DNA of 64,000 bases from [Empedobacter] haloabium (GCA_008011715.2 CP136508.1:4402001-4466000), one strand, 5' to 3'. Positions 18,444 through 28,543 are shown, counted from the stretch's first letter. Translations and numbers: made by a program. Notes: generated by a model not told the origin, from the letters alone.

Positions 18444-19091
18444 TCAGGGCTGGATCAGGCCATGGCGCACGGCCAGGCGCGTGATGTCGGCCGCGCGGTG
18501 CACGCCGAGCCTGTCCTTGATGGTCTGGCTGGCATTGCTGATCGTCTTGCTGGACACGTCCAGCCGCTCGGCGATCTCCGCATTCGTTAGCCCTTCGGCC
18601 ATCAGCGCGAAGATCGCCAGCGAGCGCTCGTCCAGCAGCGCCTGCGGCGACTCGTCACCTCGTACCGACAGGCTGGCCAGCCGCTCCGCGATCGCCGGCA
18701 TGAAGTACAACTCACCCTGGTGGGCGCGGCGCACGGCGGTGACCAGTTCCTCCGGGTCGCAATCCTTGGTCATGAAGGCGCGCCCGCCGATGCGGTAGCA
18801 CTCCTTGACCAGGCTGTCCTGGTCGAACTGGGTCAGGAACACGATGCGCGCCTCCGGGTAGTCGGCCAGCAGGCGGCGGGCCACGTCCATCCCCGTCAGT
18901 TGCGCACCGAAGCGGATGTCGAGGATCAGCACATCGGGGCGCTGCGCCGCGTATGTCGCGATGGCCTCCTCCGGGCTGCGTGCCTGCGCCACCACTTCGA
19001 TATCCGGTCCCGCCAGCGACATGGCGAAGCCCCCCATCACGATCGGATGATCGTCCGCCAGCATGACGCGAATGCGCTCCGGCTTATTCAT
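18444..19091 (-). CDS. NarL/FixJ-type response regulator
   Basis: A 215-residue two-domain regulator. The receiver has the acidic pair in LADDHP, phospho-acceptor Asp in LILDIRF and Lys in FMTKDCDP; the C-terminal LuxR-type HTH is GLTNAEIAERLDVSSKTISN. ATG 19091 is preferred over a GTG six bases upstream because AGGAGGT is optimally spaced for it. It is the partner of the kinase that follows. Targets are unknown; a TonB-like gene is transcribed divergently. Confidence 0.92.
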   Translation of the reverse strand: MNKPERIRVMLADDHPIVMGGFAMSLAGPDIEVVAQARSPEEAIATYAAQRPDVLILDIRFGAQLTGMDVARRLLADYPEARIVFLTQFDQDSLVKECYRIGGRAFMTKDCDPEELVTAVRRAHQGELYFMPAIAERLASLSVRGDESPQALLDERSLAIFALMAEGLTNAEIAERLDVSSKTISNASQTIKDRLGVHRAADITRLAVRHGLIQP

Positions 19092-19236
19092 TTCCACCTC
19101 CTGGCAAATATCGATTCCCGACGGCGGCAGGATACCATGGCAGCTCCGGGCAAAGAAATCCCTTCCGTTATTGCTAGATCATGGAATAGTATACTTCCAC
19201 TGCCTGGCAATACAGGCTTCCATCAGGAGAGCAAAA

Positions 19237-19887
19237 ATGGACTTCAACCCGGCCCAACCAAAGAGAAACCCGACCGGCATCGCTGTCGTCGTCCTGTTGC
19301 ACCTGGGCGCCGCCCTGGTCGCGCTGCAGCACAACACGATCACGTTGAACCGGATCGTGCCGCCTGGCGTCATCGACGTGCTGGTCCCGCCACCGGTGGA
19401 ACCGCCGCCGCTGCCCGAGCCGGTGCCGCTGCCCACGCCATCGAGCCCGCCGCCGATCGCGGTGCCGCCCATCCAGGACTTCACGCCGCAGCAGCCGCCG
19501 CCGCAACTGACAACGGGCATCGCTACCGATACGCCGCCGACCGTTACGCCAGCCGTCGGCGCGGCAGTGGGCCCGGCCGTGGAGGTACCGGCCCGCGCGG
19601 CGCCCGTGCGGGTGGCGCCGGTCGTCGACGCGCGCGCCTGCAAGCGGCCGGACTATCCGCGCAACGCACTGCGCAACGGCGAGACGGGCACCGTCACGCT
19701 GGCGCTGCTGATCGGCACGGACGGCAAGGTGGTGCAATCGAGAGTGGAAGGATCGAGCGGCTCGCGCGAACTGGATCGCGCGGCGCAGGCGGGCTTGTCG
19801 CTGTGCCGCTTCCAGCCAGGCACGGTGGACGGGGTGGCTTACGAGTCATGGACCCGCATGCAGTACGTCTGGAACCTGGACGACTGA
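19237..19887 (+). CDS. TonB-like energy transducer
   Basis: A 216-residue protein: one N-terminal TM helix (~13-30), a long Pro-rich periplasm-spanning section (~45-125, repeated PPP and VPP) and a TonB C-terminal domain with YPRNALRNGETGTVTLALLIGTDGKV. It would carry proton-motive energy to outer-membrane receptors such as the one at 44747. It lacks adjacent exbB/exbD. Two Cys flank the C-terminal domain and may form a disulfide. AGGAG precedes the ATG. Confidence 0.85.
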   Translation: MDFNPAQPKRNPTGIAVVVLLHLGAALVALQHNTITLNRIVPPGVIDVLVPPPVEPPPLPEPVPLPTPSSPPPIAVPPIQDFTPQQPPPQLTTGIATDTPPTVTPAVGAAVGPAVEVPARAAPVRVAPVVDARACKRPDYPRNALRNGETGTVTLALLIGTDGKVVQSRVEGSSGSRELDRAAQAGLSLCRFQPGTVDGVAYESWTRMQYVWNLDD

Positions 19888-19913
19888 CGCGCATCGGGCC
19901 GGGACCGGCCGGA

Positions 19914-20651
19914 CTATGGGTCGGTCCGCAACCAGCGCTCCAGTTCAGCATCGCCCGGCGTCTCGGCAAACAACCGCTCCAGCGGCCAGCCCCGCTTATC
20001 GAGCAGGTAGGCGACCTTCAGGTGATAGCCCCGATACAGGCCGCTCTTGCCGCGGTCCAGCTCCGGCGCGCCGGCGATGAAGGCGGCCCGGTTGGCGATG
20101 TAGTTGAAGTCGCCGGCCTTGCCCACATAGTCGGCGAACCCCTCCAGCAGCCACTCGGGATAGCGCAGCATCACCGTGCGGCCGAAACGGCGCGAGACGT
20201 CGCTGTGCGTCAGCTCATGGGCGATGAAGTAGGACAGCGGCCGCTGCGCCGCGTCGGCGATCGGCCCCGGCCCGGGCGGCACGATGCGGTTCGCTTCGAT
20301 ATCGGCCGCACGGATGACGACGTGGCGGGTCAGCCAGACGTCCGCCACGCCGCCGAAACGGGTGCTGAAGTGCATGCCGTACAACCACATGCGCCAGGGC
20401 TCGTTACAGATGAATATCCGCGCCGGCGTGGCGCGGTCATACAGCGGCGACGTGCGCCAGCGCCGCGTGACGTCGTCCAGCACCGGCTCGATCGCGCGCG
20501 GAATCGGCCGGTCCGACCAGAGCTCGTAGTTCTGGTAGGCGATGCGGTAGGCGAACGCCGGCTGGGGAAACACGATCGCAAGAACGCACAGCAGTGCGAG
20601 GATCATGGCCGCGACCACGGCGGCCGATAACAATCGTACTGCTCTTCGCAT
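19914..20651 (-). CDS. membrane-anchored HELTH metallopeptidase-like protein
   Basis: A 245-residue protein with an N-terminal hydrophobic anchor (~8-30). FIAHELTHSDVS gives an HExxH zinc motif and the downstream EWLLEGFADYVG supplies the Glu of a gluzincin-type site, so a zinc peptidase of the MA-like clan is likely, acting in the periplasm. No close family recognised; the C-terminal ~60 residues are short for a full gluzincin domain. Convergent with the TonB-like gene. Confidence 0.65.
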   Translation of the reverse strand: MRRAVRLLSAAVVAAMILALLCVLAIVFPQPAFAYRIAYQNYELWSDRPIPRAIEPVLDDVTRRWRTSPLYDRATPARIFICNEPWRMWLYGMHFSTRFGGVADVWLTRHVVIRAADIEANRIVPPGPGPIADAAQRPLSYFIAHELTHSDVSRRFGRTVMLRYPEWLLEGFADYVGKAGDFNYIANRAAFIAGAPELDRGKSGLYRGYHLKVAYLLDKRGWPLERLFAETPGDAELERWLRTDP

Positions 20652-20727
20652 CGTCTTCCTGTTCGATACCGGTGAATGCTAATCTGGTGAAATTATCCTT
20701 GCCGGCTTATCGAAGCCTTAATGCCAG

Positions 20728-20979
20728 ATGCGCCCCTCCCTGTTCCTCGCCGCCTTCGCACTCGCGGCCGTGCCGCCCTGTGCCCTGTGGGCCATTGGTA
20801 CGTCGCTGATCGAGGTGACGCCGCAAGCGGGCCGAGACGCGGCGGCTGGTCGCCGCCGCGCCGGCCCGCAAGCGCCTGTGGGTCGTTGCCGGAGCCGCCC
20901 ATGGCGACCTGCACGGGTTCGCCCCTGCCGAATACGAGCATCGTATCGGGGCATTCCTGCAGCGCTGCCTGCGCTGACG
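20728..20979 (+). pseudogene. alpha/beta hydrolase remnant with internal deletion
   Basis: The first ~38 codons read as a signal peptide and mature start (LFLAAFALAAVPPCALWAIGT). A different frame then encodes KRLWVVAGAAHGDLHGFA and ends EHRIGAFLQRCLR-stop, which looks like the catalytic-His region and last helix of an alpha/beta hydrolase. The middle, with the nucleophile, is missing and the halves are out of frame. The 495-base space between genes holds nothing else that I can identify. Confidence 0.55.
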
Positions 20980-21146
20980 GCCATCGCACTGCCGGATCCG
21001 TGCCCGGCACGGCCATCCTGCTTGCCTGAGGCAACAATAGTTTATTTCCAGCAATCAACAAATTGCGCACTCGACAGTGCCGTTTTCCCCTATCATTCCG
21101 GAGTTAACATTATTGACATATTGCCGACCGCGCACCCCTGAATTGT

Positions 21147-22577
21147 ATGTCCCTGAAGCTTTCCTTCCGCCAGTTGCTGCTGGGTGCCTTTCTGCTGATC
21201 GCGGTACTGCTGGGCGCCACGTCCGTGCAGGCGCTGCTGACGCTCGAGCGGCTGGCGGCGCAGAGCCGTGCGATCAGCAACGATGCGATCATGCTGACGG
21301 CGAGCGCGCAACAGCTGGCCGAGCGCAGCGTGGCGATGGAGCGCAGCGCGCGCCAGTTCCTGGTGCTCGACGACCCGGCATTCCGCGAACGCTTTGCCGA
21401 AGCGTGGCGCGACGCGCTGGCCGCGCTGGACGTGATTGCCGGCGCCCTGCCCGGCGCCGAACCGAGCGCCTTCGCCGACTGGCGCCGCAATGGCCAGGCC
21501 GCATGGCAGGCAATGGAAATGCCGCGCGAGCGCCGCAACGCGCGCCAGTTGCGTCTGGACGCGGCGCTGGCCCAACTGCCGGCAATCAATGACGAGCTGG
21601 CCGAACGCGTCAAGGAAGAGGTGGACCGGCGCAACGCCGCGATCCTGGCCGAACTGGACGAGCGCCGCACGATCCTGAAAGGCCAGGTGGCGGCGTCCAT
21701 CGGCCTGGCGGCCGTGCTGGCGCTCGCGTTCGGGCTGTGGCTGGCGCGGCCCCTGCGCCAGATCGAGAACGCCATTTCCCGGCTGGGCGGCAACCGTTAC
21801 GACGTGCCGATCGCCGTCTACGGGCCGGCCGACCTGCGCCGGCTGGGCCGTCACCTGGACTGGCTGCGCCAGCGCCTGGCGCACCTGGAGGCGGACAAGT
21901 CGCGTTTCCTGCGCCATATCTCGCACGAGCTGAAGACACCGCTGGCCGCGCTGGTCGAGGGCGTGGCCCTCCTGGAGGACGAGGTGGCCGGTCCGCTCAG
22001 CCCCAACCAGCGCGAAATCGCCGGCATCCTGCGCCAGAATACGGTATCGCTGCAGACCCAAATCGAAGACCTGCTGCGTTACAATGCTGCCAGTTTCGAG
22101 GCCCAGACCCTGCGGCGCGAGCCGACCGACATGGGCGAACTGCTGGAGCGGATCGTCGACAGCCAGCGCCTGCAGTGGCAGGCGCGCGGCCTGACGGTGG
22201 CGATGGCCGGCAGCGCGCCGCCGATCGCCGTGGACGCGGACAAGCTGGGCATCGTCATCAGCAACCTGCTGTCGAATGCCGTGCGCTTCAGTCCCGAAGG
22301 CGGCACCATCCGTTTCACGCTGGACGTGGCGCGCGCGTCGCGCGGCAAGCTGCTGCAGCTCGACTGTATCGACCAGGGCCCGGGCGTGGCCCCGCAGGAC
22401 GCCGAACGCGTCTTCGAGCCCTTCTACCAGGGCGAACGCCAACCGCCGGGCGCCCGCCGCGGCAACGGTATCGGCCTGTCCATCGTGCGCGAGTATGTCA
22501 GCGTGCATGGCGGCAGCCTGCAACTCATGCCCTCGTCGAAGGGGGCTCATTTCCGTATCGAACTGCCCTATGACTAA
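21147..22577 (+). CDS. glrK: GlrK/QseE-type sensor histidine kinase
   Basis: A 476-residue kinase. TM1 ~9-31 and TM2 ~180-200 bracket a helical periplasmic domain, followed by a HAMP-like linker, HisKA box FLRHISHELKTPLAALVEG (~250-268) and HATPase motifs NLLSNAVRFS, DQGPGV and GNGIGLSIV. It overlaps the lipoprotein gene by 8 bases and lies in the order kinase-lipoprotein-sigma54 regulator, the enterobacterial glrK-qseG-glrR arrangement. It should phosphorylate the GlrR-like regulator at 23141. Confidence 0.88.
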   Translation: MSLKLSFRQLLLGAFLLIAVLLGATSVQALLTLERLAAQSRAISNDAIMLTASAQQLAERSVAMERSARQFLVLDDPAFRERFAEAWRDALAALDVIAGALPGAEPSAFADWRRNGQAAWQAMEMPRERRNARQLRLDAALAQLPAINDELAERVKEEVDRRNAAILAELDERRTILKGQVAASIGLAAVLALAFGLWLARPLRQIENAISRLGGNRYDVPIAVYGPADLRRLGRHLDWLRQRLAHLEADKSRFLRHISHELKTPLAALVEGVALLEDEVAGPLSPNQREIAGILRQNTVSLQTQIEDLLRYNAASFEAQTLRREPTDMGELLERIVDSQRLQWQARGLTVAMAGSAPPIAVDADKLGIVISNLLSNAVRFSPEGGTIRFTLDVARASRGKLLQLDCIDQGPGVAPQDAERVFEPFYQGERQPPGARRGNGIGLSIVREYVSVHGGSLQLMPSSKGAHFRIELPYD

Positions 22578-23140
22578 TATTTCTACGCGCCTGCTGGTGT
22601 GCCTGCCGCTGGCGTTGCTGCTGGGAGGTTGCGCGCAAAAGCAACTGGCGTCGCTGCACTATCCGCTGACACCCCGGGTGGCCCCGCTGCCCGTGGCGGT
22701 CGCGCCCGTGGCCCCGCCCGACGAAGTGGCACCGCTGCTGGCCTACCACCAGTCGCTGCGGCGCATGACGCAGGGCGAGCTGCTGAAGGAACTGTCCGGC
22801 ATCACGCTGCAGCAGCGCACGCCCAAGATCACCCTGCAGACCGGCATGATCCTGATGTTGACGCGCGGCGGCGGCGACCTTGCCCGCGCCCAGAGCTTGT
22901 TCGACAGCGTGGCCAACGCCACCGAACCGGAAGCGGACGGCCTGAAACCGCTGGCCCAGCTGCTGTCGAGCCATTGCGGCGAGGCCCGCCGCCTGTCCGA
23001 CAGCGTCGACCGCGTGACCGCCCAGTTGCGCGACACGCAGCGCAAGTCCGACCAGCTCAGCGATACGCTGGAAGCGCTGAAGGCCATCGAGCGCGGCCTG
23101 CCGGTGCGCCCCACGAGCGGCCCGTCCGCGGGGGGCGCTG

Positions 23141-23141
<1 letters not shown>
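22570..23141 (+). CDS. qseG: QseG-like lipoprotein, frame lost near 3' end
   Basis: Lipoprotein with signal and lipobox LLLGGC (Cys17), a Pro-rich linker, then ~110 helical residues ending in a coiled coil (DRVTAQLRDTQRKSDQLSDT). In enterobacteria QseG sits in the outer membrane and modulates the kinase. The frame does not stop at its expected place: a run of six G at 23130-23135 would need one more G (or a -1 slip) to reach the TGA at 23139, which overlaps the ATG of the next gene. As written the frame runs on to 24384 antisense-free but inside glrR in another frame, which is not plausible as protein. Sequencing error, a mutation or transcriptional slippage are all possible. Confidence 0.7.
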
Positions 23142-24520
<1,379 letters not shown>

Positions 24521-24550
24521 ATCTTTACAAATCAAGTATTTACTTATCAA

Positions 24551-24595
24551 GGGTCGGATACTGTCGCCAACAGGCGACAAATCCGATCCTTTTTT
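24551..24595 (+). terminator. terminator of glrK-qseG-glrR
   Basis: TCGGAT...ATCCGA outer stem encloses TGTCGCC-aaca-GGCGACA, followed by six T. The inner stem is also an activator site, so one dyad serves as RNA hairpin and as DNA operator. Confidence 0.7.
24562..24579. promoter_or_regulatory. GlrR upstream activating site 2
   Basis: TGTCGCC-aaca-GGCGACA, again TGTC-N10-GACA with 7-bp arms, 66 bp from site 1 and about 100 bp upstream of the -24 element. An AT-rich stretch (24600-24660) between it and the promoter could take a bend. Confidence 0.8.
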
Positions 24596-24662
24596 ATTGC
24601 TTGCAGAAAATTAAATCTTGACAGATTTTCCAACTCCTTGATTTCTATATATTTTTTTGACC

Positions 24663-24678
24663 TGGCACGGCGCTTGCT
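24663..24678 (+). promoter_or_regulatory. sigma-54 promoter of the BON-domain gene
   Basis: TGGCACG-N4-TTGCT matches the -24/-12 consensus at every conserved base. Transcription would start near 24689, leaving a 44-base leader before the ATG at 24733. Confidence 0.9.
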
Positions 24679-24732
24679 CTTACCCTGTCAACGTCACACG
24701 GCGTTCCCTTAAATTGAAATTGGAGAGTAACC

Positions 24733-25050
24733 ATGACGAATTCGAAACTGATCGCTTCCCTGCTGGCCGCCGCTTCCCTGAGCGTAGCTTCCGTAGCTTT
24801 CGCCGCCGAGCCGCAGCAGGACGCAGCCATGGCAGGTGCGGCCGCCGCTTCGGGCGACACCGCGCTGACCGCCAAGGTGAAGGCTGCGCTGGCTGACCAG
24901 AAACAGATCGGCGTGACGAGCCAACAAGGCGTTGTCGTACTGACTGGCACCGTTGCCAGCACCGACGAAGGCACGAAGGCTATCCAGGCGGCTTCTTCCG
25001 TCGAAGGCGTGAAGGAAGTCAAGAGCGAACTGACCGTCGCCGCGAAGTAA
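24733..25050 (+). CDS. secreted BON-domain protein
   Basis: A 105-residue periplasmic protein. A Sec signal peptide ends near residue 24 (VASVAFA). A single BON domain follows (~42-105): ALTAKVKAALADQKQIG, VVVLTGTVASTDEGTKAI and VKEVKSEL. BON proteins of the OsmY kind are envelope-stress or phospholipid-interface proteins. Expression is predicted to need sigma-54 and the GlrR-like activator encoded just upstream, linking the envelope two-component system to this product. GGAGAG precedes the ATG. Confidence 0.9.
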   Translation: MTNSKLIASLLAAASLSVASVAFAAEPQQDAAMAGAAAASGDTALTAKVKAALADQKQIGVTSQQGVVVLTGTVASTDEGTKAIQAASSVEGVKEVKSELTVAAK

Positions 25051-25078
25051 GGAGCAGGCGCGACGTAACGATCCCCCC

Positions 25079-25213
25079 GGCAGTCTCAAGGAGCCGAGAC
25101 TGCTGTAGTAGTACCCGTAGTAGTGTAGTACCGCAGTAGAAGTAGCATCTGAGAGTAGCAGTAGTACCTCCCCTTCCCGCGGGTGGCGCGCAAGTGCCAT
25201 CCGCGCTTTTTTT
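25079..25213 (+). terminator. structured 3' UTR of BON gene with terminator
   Basis: A CAGTCTC/GAGACTG hairpin, then ~65 bases rich in GTAGTA repeats, and at 25179-25213 a nine-pair stem (GCGGGTGGC/GCCATCCGC) followed by seven T. The terminator is clear; the GTAGTA stretch is unexplained and could be part of a small RNA. Confidence 0.7.
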
Positions 25214-25340
25214 GTCCCTACGGCCCAGCCCGTGTCCACTGGGGTCACACCCCGACATGGACACGACCTCGACCGCAGGCATGCTTGCCTTTGGCGCCAG
25301 CGCACGGTAGCTTGTCGGCCAAGGCCGGACCGGAGCAACC

Positions 25341-26255
25341 ATGAATATCCCCAATCGCCACGAATACGACCGCCGCATGCATCGCGTGCTGGACCATATC
25401 GACCGGCACCTCGATCGCCAGCTCAGCGTGGCGGAACTGGCCGACGTCGCGCACTTCTCCCCCTTCCATTTCCACCGGATGTTCACGGCATGGATGGGCG
25501 AGACAGTCGCGGACCATGTGCGCCGCCGTCGCGTCGAAACGGCCGCCTCGCGCTTGGCGACCCAGCCCGAGGTAACGGTACTGCAGGCGGCACTGGCGGC
25601 CGGCTTCGGTTCGGCGGAAGCGTTCACGCGCGCGTTCAAACTGCGCTTCGGCCAGCCCCCCACTGCCTGGCGCGCGGCGCAGCAAGACAGCAAGACGAGT
25701 CAGGTACGCCGCAAGCCTGGTCAGGCCGACGCCGCCACCGGTGGGCAAGATGATGGCTCCACCAATCGAAAGGAGCGCATCATGATCGAAGTCATCATCA
25801 CCGAACGAAATCCCGTCCACGTCGCCTACCTGCGCAAGACCGGCCCGTATGGCCCCGAACTGGGCCGTTTCTGGGGCGAAGTCGTCTATCCGTGGATGGC
25901 CACCAACAACCTGCTGGGCCGGCCGCGCTACGGCATCTGCCTGGATGACCCCACTGTCACGGCGCCGGAGCAGTGCCGCTATGACGCGGCGGTCGAGGTG
26001 CCGCCCGAGCAAGCACTGTCGGGCAATCCCATGCGCACCGTGGTGCCGGGCGGGCAGTATGCCGTGCACCGCTTCCGCGGTCCGGTCGAACAGGTCGTCG
26101 GCGCCTGGCTGGCGCTGACGCGCGACTGGCTGCCCGCCAGCGGCCTGCAGCTCGATGCGCGGCCGTTCGTCGAGCATTATCCGCCCGACGCCGCCTACGA
26201 TCCCGCCACCGGGGTGTTCGAGGCGGAACTGTGCATGCCGGTAACGCGGCTCTGA
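25341..26255 (+). CDS. AraC-family regulator with GyrI-like effector domain
   Basis: A 304-residue regulator. The N-terminal AraC HTH pair occupies ~8-110 (DRQLSVAELADVAHFSPFHFHRMF; VLQAALAAGFGSAEAFTRAFK). A charged linker joins it to a GyrI-like ligand-binding domain (~150-304). Such proteins sense small cationic or amphipathic molecules. Its 3' end abuts a fragment of a PEP-CTERM paralogue, and a near-identical copy of its last ~75 codons occurs at 28872, so this locus has been duplicated. Whether it controls the PEP-CTERM array is unknown. Confidence 0.88.
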   Translation: MNIPNRHEYDRRMHRVLDHIDRHLDRQLSVAELADVAHFSPFHFHRMFTAWMGETVADHVRRRRVETAASRLATQPEVTVLQAALAAGFGSAEAFTRAFKLRFGQPPTAWRAAQQDSKTSQVRRKPGQADAATGGQDDGSTNRKERIMIEVIITERNPVHVAYLRKTGPYGPELGRFWGEVVYPWMATNNLLGRPRYGICLDDPTVTAPEQCRYDAAVEVPPEQALSGNPMRTVVPGGQYAVHRFRGPVEQVVGAWLALTRDWLPASGLQLDARPFVEHYPPDAAYDPATGVFEAELCMPVTRL

Positions 26256-26261
26256 ACATCG

Positions 26262-26510
26262 CTCTCCGGCATCGTCCAGGTCACCCTGGCGCCGCACACG
26301 GCCTTCGTCATGACCGGTTCGACACATCGAACCGTGGACGCCTACAGCCCGGAAGCGCGAAGCCTTTCGTCAGGTACGTTCTACGCACAGCTGGCCGCGA
26401 ACGGCGCCACCGTGTCCCAGATGGGCACGGGCGACGGCGATTGGAACTGGATCGATGGCGACTATGACACTTTGCAGCGATTTGCCGCGAGTTATGCAAA
26501 CGTCGCCTTA
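26262..26510 (+). pseudogene. PEP-CTERM paralogue, internal fragment
   Basis: Beginning 6 bases after the AraC stop, the frame reads SGIVQVTLAPHTAFVMTGS and continues to RFAASYANVA, matching the middle of the intact paralogues. The signal peptide, the DLTPDDG region and the VPEP tail are all missing. The sequence from 26511 to 26692 shows nothing I can identify. Confidence 0.7.
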
Positions 26511-26692
26511 CATATACCCCAGAGTCTTCCTGGACCAGTTCCACCCGAGGGGCTGCCGCGCGGCGGCGCCAGCACTGTTGAAGAGCCGACGCGCATTCTG
26601 CTCCGTTGCGCCCGACGGTGCGATAACGACCGACATTGCGGGAACCGCGTCGCGTAAAGCACTGGCAACTCAGCAAGAACCAGTGTAAGCTC

Positions 26693-26808
26693 AACAAGAT
26701 AGTTGCCATATTACTATTATTTTGATAGTGACACAGGCCTGTCCTGCCGCTGCGGCAGTCCAACAATATGACGGCGGCGCCAGCAGCGGTGCCGCGCTGG
26801 GGAATGCA
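26693..26808 (+). promoter_or_regulatory. shared leader of paralogue unit 1
   Basis: Contains CAAGATAGTTGCCA, an AT-rich tract, and the hairpin CTGCCGC-T-GCGGCAG (26744-26758), then a C/G-rich stretch to the start codon. The same order of elements is seen ahead of the units at 29392 and 31872 and before the remnant at 28591. Probably promoter plus leader; its role is not known. Confidence 0.55.
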
Positions 26809-27591
26809 ATGTCTGATAAAAAAAGCGCCGTGCTGCTCGCCGGCGCGCTGGTTGCAGGAATGCTGGCCGCACCAGCGGCGCTGGCGGCCTGGAATGGCAC
26901 CAAGTTCGGCACGCGCGTGGAGAACCTGGCGGTGCGAACCTTCGACCTGGCACCGGCGGATGGTATCGATGCGGGCTACACCATGGGCGACGTCACGACG
27001 ACCTTCACGTTGAGGGAGTCCTACTCCAAGTGGCAAACCGTCACCGGGAGCATCGCTGCGCCGGATACGCTGACGATCACCGACGGTCCCTCGTTCGGCC
27101 AGGCGTCGTGGTACGGCCAGCCTGGCGAGCTGGCCGTTTCCGCCCAGTCGGACGAACGTGCGCTGGGCGGTTTCAACGTAAGCATCGTCCAGACCTTCGT
27201 CGTGACGGTCGCACCCCGCACGGCCTTCGTGATCACAGGCTCGACCCACAGCACCGGGCACGCCTATGGAACGCAATCGACCAACTACTCGGGCCACTAC
27301 TTCCGTGCGTCGATCGATGCGGGCGGCACGTATCACAACGAAATGGGCATCAACATGTCGCCGCACTGGCGCGATATCGACCAGACCGACGATTTCGCGG
27401 TGAGCTTCGCGAACATGAGCGACGTGGCGCGTGCGATTACCGTTCAATACCGCCTGTCGACCGAAGGCTACGCCCTGGTCGTGCCGGAGCCTTCGACCTA
27501 CATGATGCTGGCTGCCGGACTGCTTGGTGTCGCAGGCCGTATCAGGACCGCCCGCCGGAACGCCGCGCACAGCGCCAGCAACGCCGGCTGA
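26809..27591 (+). CDS. PEP-CTERM paralogue family protein, copy 1
   Basis: A 260-residue exported protein. Signal peptide 1-26 (GMLAAPAALA), the family signature TFDLAPADGIDAGY at 44-57, a central VAPRTAFVITGS at ~134-145, FAVSFANMSDVAR at ~196, and the sorting tail VPEPST (225) with a hydrophobic helix and RIRTARR. The PEP-CTERM tail is expected to be cut by an exosortase in the inner membrane, leading to surface or matrix attachment; no exosortase gene is in the window. Start ATG 26809 is chosen because the signal peptide begins there. Function of the mature beta-rich domain is unknown. First gene of a two-gene unit. Confidence 0.85.
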   Translation: MSDKKSAVLLAGALVAGMLAAPAALAAWNGTKFGTRVENLAVRTFDLAPADGIDAGYTMGDVTTTFTLRESYSKWQTVTGSIAAPDTLTITDGPSFGQASWYGQPGELAVSAQSDERALGGFNVSIVQTFVVTVAPRTAFVITGSTHSTGHAYGTQSTNYSGHYFRASIDAGGTYHNEMGINMSPHWRDIDQTDDFAVSFANMSDVARAITVQYRLSTEGYALVVPEPSTYMMLAAGLLGVAGRIRTARRNAAHSASNAG

Positions 27592-27673
27592 ATCCGGTCC
27601 GCCGATGACCATTTCCCGGTCACCCCACAATCGAAGCGGCTGGCGCGACAGCGCACAGCCGCAAGGAGCCATT

Positions 27674-28441
27674 ATGAAAACCATCATCAACGCCGCGTTC
27701 CTGGCGAGCCTTGCGCTCACTGGCAGCGTCTTTGCCGCCGGTCAGGCCAGCGCCAGCGCCGCCAGCATTTCGAACGTCAGTTTCACTGTCTTCGACCTTA
27801 CCCCGACCGACGCCATTCAGGCCGGCTACACGGTGCAATCCGTCGCAAGCGAGTTTTTCCTCGAAATGGATGACGGCCGATCGCCCTACGTCCAGTGGCT
27901 GTTCGGCCCGCTGGACGCGCCATCGAGCCAGGAGCTTGCGGGCGTCGGAGCGGTGGCCACGGCCGCCCTCGACGGCAACATCGGCGGCCTTGCCGGCAAC
28001 GCCAACACCACGGCGGGACAAACCTACGCGTCGAGCTACCTGAGCCAATCCGCCAGGATCACGCTTGCTCCGTATACGGGCTTCGTGGTCACTGGTAACA
28101 CCGCCCTGTCCGCCCATCTCGGCAAGAGCGACGACCGCTGGAATGTGCGCGTGCAGGCATCGATTTCTGACGATTATTTTTCGAATTACGACCAAAGCCT
28201 CTACGAGCGTGAAGCCCATTATTACAGCTGGGAGGCCGCGACCCCGAACATCGAGCTGACCGAACAGTTCAGCGTCTCGTACGTTAACAATTCGGCGCAA
28301 GCACGCACGATTACCCTCGGGTTCACCAACTCCGCTTCGTACAACAACGCGACCCTGGTACCGGAGCCGACAAGCTGGGCCATGCTGGGCGTCGGTCTGC
28401 TTGCCATCGGTACGCGGGCGCGACGTCGTCACAGCTGCTGA
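27674..28441 (+). CDS. PEP-CTERM paralogue family protein, copy 2
   Basis: 255 residues: signal peptide to ~22, signature VFDLTPTDAIQAGY at 39-52 (Ala replaces the usual Gly), ITLAPYTGFVVTGN at ~129, and tail VPEPTSWAMLGVGLLAIGTRARRR at 229-252. It ends RRRHSC; the terminal Cys is unusual. AAGGAG lies before the ATG. Located 82 bases after copy 1 and probably in its transcript. Same family and same likely export route. Confidence 0.85.
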   Translation: MKTIINAAFLASLALTGSVFAAGQASASAASISNVSFTVFDLTPTDAIQAGYTVQSVASEFFLEMDDGRSPYVQWLFGPLDAPSSQELAGVGAVATAALDGNIGGLAGNANTTAGQTYASSYLSQSARITLAPYTGFVVTGNTALSAHLGKSDDRWNVRVQASISDDYFSNYDQSLYEREAHYYSWEAATPNIELTEQFSVSYVNNSAQARTITLGFTNSASYNNATLVPEPTSWAMLGVGLLAIGTRARRRHSC

Positions 28442-28528
28442 CCCGGCGGCGGGCACGGGCCCTGGAAACCATGTTTTGCGATGCCTGCGGGCGGTCTCTC
28501 AACCCGGTCGCGAGGCGTCACGCCCGTC

Positions 28529-28543
28529 CTGCCGCTGCGGCAG
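28529..28543 (+). repeat. leader hairpin CTGCCGC-T-GCGGCAG, orphan copy
   Basis: Identical to the hairpin in the leaders at 26744 and 31809 but followed only by a gene remnant. Confidence 0.7.

Noticed and set aside
25104..25170. GTAGTA repeats as a CRISPR array or VNTR
   Set aside because: Units are 3-6 bases, irregular, without spacers; no cas genes.
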